Positions 57,353 to 64,000 of a stretch of 64,000 nucleotides of DNA are shown piece by piece. The translations under genes and the position numbers were made by a program. Origin of the DNA: Delphinapterus leucas. Taxonomy: Eukaryota; Chordata; Mammalia; Artiodactyla; Monodontidae. The stretch spans positions 81,626,742-81,690,741 of the forward strand of contig NW_022098069.1 in assembly GCF_002288925.2 (NCBI RefSeq), in the 5' to 3' direction. Below the pieces are notes generated by a model. That model made no database searches. It was not told the origin of the DNA and saw only the letters and a program-made list of their open reading frames with translations. Positions within the stretch are counted from its first letter, which is position 1. Every line of letters begins with the position of its first letter.

Positions 57353-57685
57353 GTGGTAATATTCATGGAATTTTCTTTTTCACTTGCAACACTGTTAGCA
57401 ATCTGAGATAAAGTGATAGTCATAAATTCCGTCTGTTTAATTTCTTAAGCCATATACATTTGTTGTGTTTGTTATTACAGTAACTTTGACAAGTCCATAG
57501 CTCCTTTCATGTGTAGTACTTTTATACTTTTACGAGGCAATATCTATCTTTATATCCTGACTAGCACATTTAAATAAAACTCATCTTAGTTTTATTTGTT
57601 CTTTTCTATTTCCACATCATCACACATCAAAGTATTAAGGGCTGTAGTTTTATATGGGTAAGAAACTTCACACACACATACACAA
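57353..57685. other. Single-copy DNA, nothing recognised
   Basis: No supported feature apart from weak CA-rich text near 57670. Confidence 0.45.
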
Positions 57686-57689
57686 AAAT

Positions 57690-57945
57690 ACTGTATGTTC
57701 CATTTATATGAAATTCAAAAACAAGCAAACCTAATCGGTAGTAACAAAAGTCAGAATAGTGGTTACCTCTGATGGTGAATGGGTGTAGGTGTGAGTGGGC
57801 GTAGGTATTGGCTGGAAAGAGACACAAGGGAACCTTCTGGAGAAATGAAATTTTCTCCATCTTTAATCTGGGTCTAATTACAGGTGTACATATATGTAAA
57901 AATCTATCAAGCTGTATACTTAGTCATGTATTTTAATAAAATCAC
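57690..57945 (+). mobile_element. Ancient L1 3'UTR fragment
   Basis: 'tgttccatttatatgaaattcaaaaac', 'agtcagaatagtggttacctctgatggtgaatgg', 'gacacaagggaaccttctggagaaatgaaattttctccatcttt' and 'aatctatcaagctgtatacttagtcatgtatttta' match the 3'UTR of old L1M/L1ME elements in plus sense. Confidence 0.82.
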
Positions 57946-58640
57946 TATATTGTTTAAAAAGAGAAAGTGAAAAAGGGTAATATCTGTCTTGTCTTACAGT
58001 AGTTTTAGAATTGTAGCTCATCAATAGAATTGGAAACAGTTGTGTACCAAGTGAATGAAAAGAGGCCAAGTCATGGAGTAAGATTCCACAGAGGGTGGGA
58101 AACGGGAAGTCACCCCAAGGGCCACTGATAAGTGGTGAGAACATTAGAGAAATACTCAAAGTCTAGCTTTCCATTGTTCTTTATCAACCCTCTGAAATCG
58201 CCACAGCTTTTTCTTACTCCTATTGCCATCCTAAACATAAAAAAACATTTGGGAAGGCAGGCAACAAACAGGAGCAGCTGTTACTATTGGCACAGAAGAA
58301 AGGAAGAGCCGCGCAGAACCAGCAGCATGTAGTAGAACGGCCATAAAACCAGGACAAAGCAGCAGCGCGCCCAAGGATGGCAGAGAACTGAATGCCAGCA
58401 AGGGCGACCAGCAACATTTCCACTTTTCGAAAGCTACTAAGAAAACTTAAACACAAATAATGGTTCTTAGTCAAGTCACGGACACATAACCAATAACTCA
58501 AATGCCCTTTTCATAAAACCATGCCCAGGTTCTCGGTATCCCAAAGCAGTTAGATATTCTAACCCCAATATTTTTACTAACATCTTTCAGCTTACTAAAG
58601 TACTTAAGAGTTTGCTAAGTAAATCTTAGGTAAGATGAAA
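57946..58640. other. Unassigned sequence with a small CpG-bearing patch
   Basis: Between 58300 and 58400 there are several CpGs ('gccgcgcagaacc', 'cagcagcgcgcccaagg') in otherwise AT-rich DNA. A 93-codon minus frame (58220-58501) has no recognised motif. It lies immediately downstream (in minus sense) of the candidate exon at 58649-58735. Confidence 0.3.
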
Positions 58641-58648
58641 TACTTTAC

Positions 58649-58735
58649 TTGTCAACACATTTGCTGGCTTCTTTGTATTTCTCAGCAATTTCAGGTAGCT
58701 TGGATAAGTAAGCTGTGAACTTTGCATTCACATGC
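58649..58735 (-). other. Candidate 87-bp coding exon
   Basis: On the minus strand an 87-base open segment has a good 3' splice-site context before it (pyrimidine-rich 'ttgtctcttgtactcctatc' then 'cttgtcag') and a good 5' splice site after it ('gacaa|gtaaag'). Read with one leading and two trailing bases it encodes 28 complete codons without a stop, rich in helix-forming residues, including 'LSKLPEIAEKYKEASKC'. The length is a multiple of three. I do not recognise the protein and see no partner exon in the window. It could be chance or a fossil. Confidence 0.3.
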
Positions 58736-58919
58736 CTGACAAGGATAGGAGTACAAGAGACAAAACCCAATTTAAAAAAAAGCAAACAAACATATAGCAG
58801 GAAAACTTTATCCAGAAGAAACTTGGTGTTGACTAGACTTTAAATAAAAAGCAATATTAAAAATAGAGTCACGTACTGATAATTGTTTTTCCAGTATGAA
58901 AAATTAATTCTAAACTCCT

Positions 58920-61345
58920 ATGCATCAAATAATAAAGTTTTGTAAACACCAGCTGATAGAATTACAAACAGAAGGTCTCAGATTCACCACACCAAGAGGA
59001 TTTTAACACAGCTTTCTTGGATAGATCCATCTGCCCAAGCCAGAAAGTATATAGAAAAATTAAAGAACAAAATTAATAAGCTTAATACAATAGGCATATA
59101 AAGAACATATTCCTTGAGAATTATTTTAAGCACAGATCAAGCATTTATGAAAATTCATATAAATTTCTACAAATTCAAAATGACTGTTATCATAAAACTC
59201 CATGCCCTAAATTAATTTAAAATAATTTAAAGAAAAGTAGAACTTCCCACCCAGCTAGAAATTTAAGAATGCAAATCTAAATAAATCCTCATTCTAAGAT
59301 AAATCATACTGAGAAGCAACAAATTTTAGATGTAAATCATAAAGAAATACTTATAGAATTCAGCTTACGAGATACACTGAGATAAAATAAACTTTAAGTC
59401 AAAAGCGTATTTTAAATGCTAATTTTAGAATAGAAATGTATAAAGGATTAAAAGTAATAAGCTAATCCACTAATATAAGAAGAAAGAAAAAGATCAGAAT
59501 ACATCAGGAGAATATAACAAGGAATAATAAAAAAAGAAAAACAAAAATTCATGACATAGCAACCAAAAGTATAAAAGTCAAAAGAAGAAACGTTTTTTTA
59601 AAGACTAATATTTAAAAACCTATGATGAGAGTGATAAAGAGAAATGTATTCTTATAAATTTGAAAGCTGTAAGAAATGAACAACTTCCTAGAAATATAAG
59701 ATGCATCAAAATGGGCTGAAGAAAACACTGACAACTTGAATAGTACAATAAGCATTTAAGAATGAATCGATAACTAAGTATCTTTCTCTCACCGAAACCC
59801 ATAGACCTAAGTGATATTACTTACCAGGATTACCAAATACTCAAAAGACACATAACGCCAACTCTATTATGACTCTTTCAGAGAATAGGAAAAAAAAAAA
59901 AAGATATATCTTCTATATCTTCAACTCATTGTATAAATCCAGCATAATCTTATCAACACCATGAAAGGACATATGAGAATGAAAGAATAGAGGTAAATTC
60001 CATTAATCAATACAGAAACAAAAATCCTGAGTAAATAAACAGGAAGGTGAATCTTCCAATATATAAAATCAAGATATACCATAAGCAAGTTGGATTTATC
60101 CAGGGAATTCATGTTTGGTATAACATTAGAAAGTGATTCGCTAATTAATGGATTGAGAAAATACAGTTGAATGTCGCAAAAACACTCCCGAAGAAGTAAC
60201 ACACAGAGAAGAGATTTACTTATCATAAGTACCACACCACAGAAATGAACCTAAAATGTTATGAATATAGAGACAGACAAATAAACTAATGCAATAGAAC
60301 AGAGTATCCAGAAAAAAAGACCCACAAATATATGGAAACATGGTCAATGGTGTTTGAACAAGTAATTGGCCATGTTGAAAAATAAATTGGGGACTTCCCT
60401 GGTGGCGCAGTGGAAAAGAATCCGCCTGCCAATGCAGGGGACATGGGTTTGAGCCCTGGTCCGGGAAGATCCCACATGCCCTGGAGCAACTAAGCCCGTG
60501 CACCACAACTACTGAGCTTGCACTCTAGAGCCCGCGAGCCACAACTACTAAGCCCACGTGCCACAACTACTGCAGCCTGTGTGCCTAGAGCCCATGCTCA
60601 GCAACAGGAGAAGCCACCGCAATGAGAAGCCCGTGCACCGCAACGAAGAGTAGCCCCCGCTCACTGCAACCAGAGAAAACCCGCGCACAGCAACGAAGAC
60701 CCAATGCAGCCAAAAATAAATAAATTTTTTAAAAAAAGAAAAATAAACTGGATCCCCATTCATACCATACACAAAAATCAATTTCAGGTGGGTTAAAATC
60801 AATGTAAAAATACAAAACCATAGAGCTACTAAAAGACAATAGAGTAGAAGGTGCATCTGATACTGGGGGCAGAGAAAATGTTTATAAACTAAATGTAAAA
60901 CACATAAACAAAAAAAATTTACAAGTTCCACTACATTAATTAGAACTTATGTTCATAAAGGACAAGGCAAACTTGGTGAAACATTTGCATCACATAAAAC
61001 TGAAAAGGACTGCTAGGTAGAAAATAACGTTTTAAAACCTACAAATGAATACGAGACAGACAATCCCCCCCAGAAAAATGGGAAAAGATACTTCTTTTAT
61101 AAAAAGAGAAAATAAGAAAAGACAAATGACCAATAAATATATTAAAGATGCATTACGAGCTCTCAAAGGAATTAAAAATTAAAATCATAGTGAGATCAGA
61201 GTTTATACTCACCAGCTAAGCTAAACAAGATTTCAAAATTTCACAAAGTGAGATAATGGCAAAGATGTAGAGTAACTAGAACTGTTACATAATGCTAGGA
61301 AAAGGTAAATTGTGCAACTACTTGGAAGTCAATTTGGTGCTTTTC
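58920..61345 (+). mobile_element. Ancient L1 ORF2 remnant, split by a CHR SINE
   Basis: Very diverged plus-sense L1 text in order: 'caagaggattttaacacagctttcttgg', 'agcatttatgaaaattcatataaatttc', 'gactgttatcataaaactccatgccc', 'ctagaaatttaagaatgcaaatc', 'taagcaagttggatttatccaggg', 'gtataacattagaaagtgattcgc', then after the SINE 'tggatccccattcataccatacacaaaaatcaatttcaggtgg' and 'aaccatagagctactaaaagacaatag'. It spans endonuclease to C-terminal region in 2.1 kb, so much is deleted. No open frame. Confidence 0.78.
60391..60737 (+). mobile_element. Long CHR-1-type SINE, copy 5, with TSD
   Basis: The head 'gggacttccctggtggcgcag' and body 'gaatccgcctgccaatgcagg' are shared with the other CHR copies. 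This copy is ~347 bases and contains repeated 'cacaactactgagc/ccacaactactaagccc' segments, as in the older long CHR type. Duplication GAAAAATAAATTGG (60377-60390) versus GAAAAATAAACTGG (60738-60751), 13 of 14 identical. It sits in the ancient L1. Confidence 0.93.
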
Positions 61346-61394
61346 TGTTAAAGGTGAAGTTTAAAATTTTTTTATTTAGTTTTCTTTCAACAAA

Positions 61395-61580
61395 CAGGCT
61401 TACACAGATGCAAAGACACTGAAACCAGACAGCTTCAGTTTGTATCACGGCCCTTTCACTAATTAGCTGTGTAACCTTGGGAACACCCACGACCTCTCTC
61501 TGCTTCAGTTTCTTTATCTGTAAACTAAGGACTGAGAACACTGTCTGTCATGCAGTAAACATTCAATAAATGTTAGATGG
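61395..61580 (+). repeat. MIR SINE
   Basis: Classic MIR wording: 'tttcactaattagctgtgtaaccttggg', 'cctctctctgcttcagtttctttatctgtaaac' and 'gtaaacattcaataaatgttag'. Plus orientation and well preserved. Confidence 0.92.
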
Positions 61581-61599
61581 GCTTACATGGAGAAATAAA

Positions 61600-62015
61600 A
61601 ATCATTGTAAAACAATAATAATCAAAGGATACACCCATTAGCTTTGAGAAAAATATTTGTTAGGCATGACCTTTAAATTTGTAATGAAAAACTATTTTTT
61701 AAACTACCCTGACAGGCAAATCTATCTGTGGCACAAAAAATTCTGATAAAACTAAACTTAGGAGCTGGGAAAGTACAGTATTTAAATCCACTTATCACAA
61801 GGAAGTACAAGCAAGTTCTTAGAATTGAGGGGACTACAGTCATTTACTGAGCAAATGCCACAAGCTCACCACCCCAAAAGATTTCCCAACCTGTGAGACT
61901 AAGAGGATAGTCTTTACAGCAGAGCTTAATGAAGCCCTTCTGTTTGGTACATTAACTCAAGCATATGACTACCTGCTAGGAAGCTGAGTCCCTGACAATC
62001 TCAGGCACATGCAGA
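61600..62015. other. Single-copy DNA, nothing recognised
   Basis: No supported feature. Confidence 0.5.
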
Positions 62016-62019
62016 TGAA

Positions 62020-62213
62020 TGTCCCCAGTGCTTTGCATCCTTAGCTATACATTAGAAAGACCTGGGAGTTTAAAAAAAAAAAAAAAAATTCTCATGCCCA
62101 GGCCATACCCACACCAGTTTAATCAAGTTCTTGGGATGGGACCCAGGAAGAAGTACACTTGAAAATCTTGGCAGGAGATTCCAAAATGCAGCCAAGACTG
62201 AGAACCACCATGT
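62020..62213. mobile_element. MER5A-type hAT element
   Basis: 'attagaaagacctgggagtttaaaaaa', 'ctcatgcccaggccatacccacacc', 'cttgggatgggacccagg' and the terminal 'gcagccaagactgagaaccacc' match MER5A, a non-autonomous hAT-Charlie element. An A-run (62072-62088) expanded inside it. Confidence 0.88.
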
Positions 62214-62869
62214 TAGTGCAAATCCCCATCACTCTACCTTGAAAAACCCAATCAGTGCCCCACGTGGGCATAATTTTACTTGACCCCTGATAAGCTAGCC
62301 AGTCTAGAATTGACGGTCTGAAGCTCTAAAAGGTTCGTTGTTTTTTTTTCTTTTTTTTTTTTTTTGGTATATAGGTTAAGGTAAAGCCTTTAAAGACCAG
62401 AAAATGAACAAACCACTGTGGAACCTGTGGTTTCACCTGAGGTTAAAATCCTGTGTAGAGTCATACAACTGAGGACAGTATCAGTCAAAAAAGTATTATA
62501 TCAGCGTGCATTGCCCTCACCTACCACAGAGACCTGAACGATCACGTCATAGTCATGAAACTACCTACAATTCACAATGATGTCTGAAAAGCACTCTTCA
62601 TTCAATCTCCATGAGAAGTGCACCAAACAGGCAGAGAAACAGTAGTAGGTTTACTCCATTCATAGAGGACAAGGTCTACACAGACTCTGAAAAACAAAAA
62701 CAGTTCACATAGAAGAGTATCTTAGTAATGCATTCTATTGTCCTTACTGATGTGGTATTATTAGAAGGTAAGTTCCTAACTGCATCATACAATATCAACC
62801 AAAAGTCTGTGGGCACCAACTATAGATACCTACATTACTAGACTTCTGTATTTACACATAGGCGTATTT
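62214..62869. other. Single-copy DNA with a T-rich run
   Basis: No gene or repeat family recognised. A T-rich tract, interrupted by one C, lies at 62341-62366. Confidence 0.5.
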
Positions 62870-63160
62870 TTCTTTTTTTAATTGGGGTATAGTTGTTTTA
62901 CAACGTTGCGTTAGTTTCTGCTGTACAACAAAGTAAATCAGCTATATGTATACATATATCCCCTCCCTCTTGGACCTCCCTCCCACCACCGCCATCCCGT
63001 CCGTCTAGGTCACCAAGGAGCCCCAAGCTGAGCTCCCTGCACTATACAGCAAGTTCCCACTAGCTATCTGTTTTATGCATGGTAGCGTATATATATCAAT
63101 CCCAATCTCCCAATTCATCCCCCCTCCCCTTCCCCCCTCCCCGTGTCCACATACTTCTTA
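62870..63160 (-). mobile_element. 5'-truncated L1 3'UTR
   Basis: This is an L1 3'UTR in antisense: T-run and 'aattggggtatagttgtttt' then 'acaacgttgcgttagtttctgctgtacaacaaag', 'ctagctatctgttttatgcatggtagcg' and C-rich 'catcccccctccccttcccc'. It is related to, but distinct from, the type-B 3'UTR at 17752-18120. The TSD is unclear: 'cacata' occurs on both sides. Confidence 0.88.
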
Positions 63161-64000
63161 TACTTAAATTATAAGCTGCCTCATTTGCTTATTTTATAGC
63201 ACTTTCAAAAAGGTTAAGCTGATACTTTTTTAGCATAGATATACACAGTTTTAGACATATTTTATTATTTAGTTCAGTTTTCTGAAAGAGGCTATTGTTT
63301 TTCAAAACTCATTCTTTATACACATGCTTAAACCTACCTCAGATATTTCTGTTTACCATTCACTTTGAGGATTTTTTCCCCCTGCTATGCTCTATGATTT
63401 AATTCTTGTCTTCATATCTCCAACGTGTTAACAAGGAAGCAAACGCTATCAATTATTGTGATGCTTATGGTGAAAAATTCATCTTCATCTATTAGCAAGC
63501 CTACACATCTAGTGATTTTGAGTTGAATGATTGACAAGCATATTTCTCTTCTTGTAAGGGGGAGAAAAGTACAAGAATGATTAAAGACACAGGTAAGAGC
63601 AGATCTTAACTATACTGGGAAAGAAAAAAAATATAAGAGATTGGGAAAGAAGAGTTATAAACGTACATAGGTTTCTAGAGATGTAATTGGTAGATGGAAT
63701 TTCCTATTTACTAAAAGACACATGAATCCAACCAATGTATATACTCTCCTTATGTTATTGGCAGGAGAACTAAGCTGTTTGAGTGAATTAAGGTAGAGCT
63801 GGGCCAGAAGACAAAGGGTAGATTAGTTTTAATATTGGAGATAATGAACAGAATTGGTTTAAAACTGAACTAGCAAAACCCACAGCAAAAAGCATACATA
63901 AAACCAAGGAAACAACTAATGAGATGGTGTATAGATGCTGTTGATGCCCACATAGGTCCCCTTTACCAGGCTGATGTACCCATATCCTGCCGTGAATGTT
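63161..64000. other. Single-copy AT-rich DNA, nothing recognised
   Basis: No supported feature up to the window end. Confidence 0.5.

Noticed and set aside
1..64000. CRISPR array, operon, phage, integron or plasmid features
   Set aside because: The sequence is mammalian nuclear DNA. The only regularly spaced repeats are L1 5'UTR units and microsatellites.
1..64000. Endogenous retrovirus with gag/pol/env
   Set aside because: Only LTR-like fragments (40170-40475, 54585-54715, perhaps 31140-31600) are seen. All reverse transcriptase text is of L1 type (FADD-class motif, L1 endonuclease, no protease or envelope).

Overview
The window is nuclear DNA from a cetacean (whale, dolphin or porpoise). 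Five copies of the CHR family of tRNA-derived SINEs are present (4936, 8758, 28713 minus, 53964, 60391). CHR SINEs mark Cetacea and their closest artiodactyl relatives. I saw no ruminant BovB or Bov-tA repeats. The rest is typical placental-mammal repeat content: L1 of several ages, MIR, hAT-Charlie fossils and MLT1-like LTR pieces. There is no operon structure, bacterial gene, rRNA, CRISPR array or recognisable complete protein-coding gene. The longest open frames are fragments of decayed L1 ORF1/ORF2 or antisense frames over L1. One 87-base candidate exon on the minus strand (58649-58735) is the only hint of a host gene and is unconfirmed.

Layout. 1-4.9 kb: an L1 5'UTR scrap, then a minus-strand L1 whose 5'UTR is joined directly to mid-ORF2. 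4.9-16.7 kb: mostly single-copy DNA with two CHR SINEs, an old dispersed repeat and a MER1-type hAT element. 16.7-26.1 kb: an older minus-strand L1 that ends just past ORF1, has target-site duplications (TSDs), and is split by a full-length (7.1 kb) younger minus-strand L1 with its own TSD. 26.1-33.7 kb: single-copy sequence, ancient L1 and MIR traces, and a minus-strand CHR SINE. 33.7-36.7 kb: a second minus-strand L1 with 5'UTR joined to ORF2, flanked by a TSD and carrying about three tandem ~365-bp units in its 5'UTR. 36.7-40.1 kb: single-copy. 40.1-54.7 kb: a plus-strand nest made of an MLT1-like LTR piece, an old L1 (5'UTR and ORF1, later ORF2 and 3' end), and in its middle a 6.6-kb block of younger L1 that is itself mosaic. 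54.7-64 kb: hAT, MIR, MER5A, a truncated young L1 with TSD, an ancient L1 split by a long CHR-1-type SINE, and a minus-strand L1 3' end.

Nothing here works together as a pathway. What the window records is retrotransposition history: L1 machinery, now broken in every copy, inserting into earlier L1s, and CHR SINEs, which presumably used L1 enzymes in trans, inserting between and into them. Two L1 lineages recur and are used as shorthand: 'type A' (older; 3'UTR ending near 'gtacacctgaaactaacac') and 'type B' (younger; 3'UTR with a G-rich 'gggatagggagggtggga' stretch ending 'ccaataaagatgtt'). Family names come from remembered consensus features and not from a search, so subfamily labels are tentative. 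I found no convincing undescribed biological system. The best leads are the unusual L1 structures (ORF1-only copy, 5'UTR-to-ORF2 joins, monomer-like 5'UTR, A/B mosaic) and the candidate exon.
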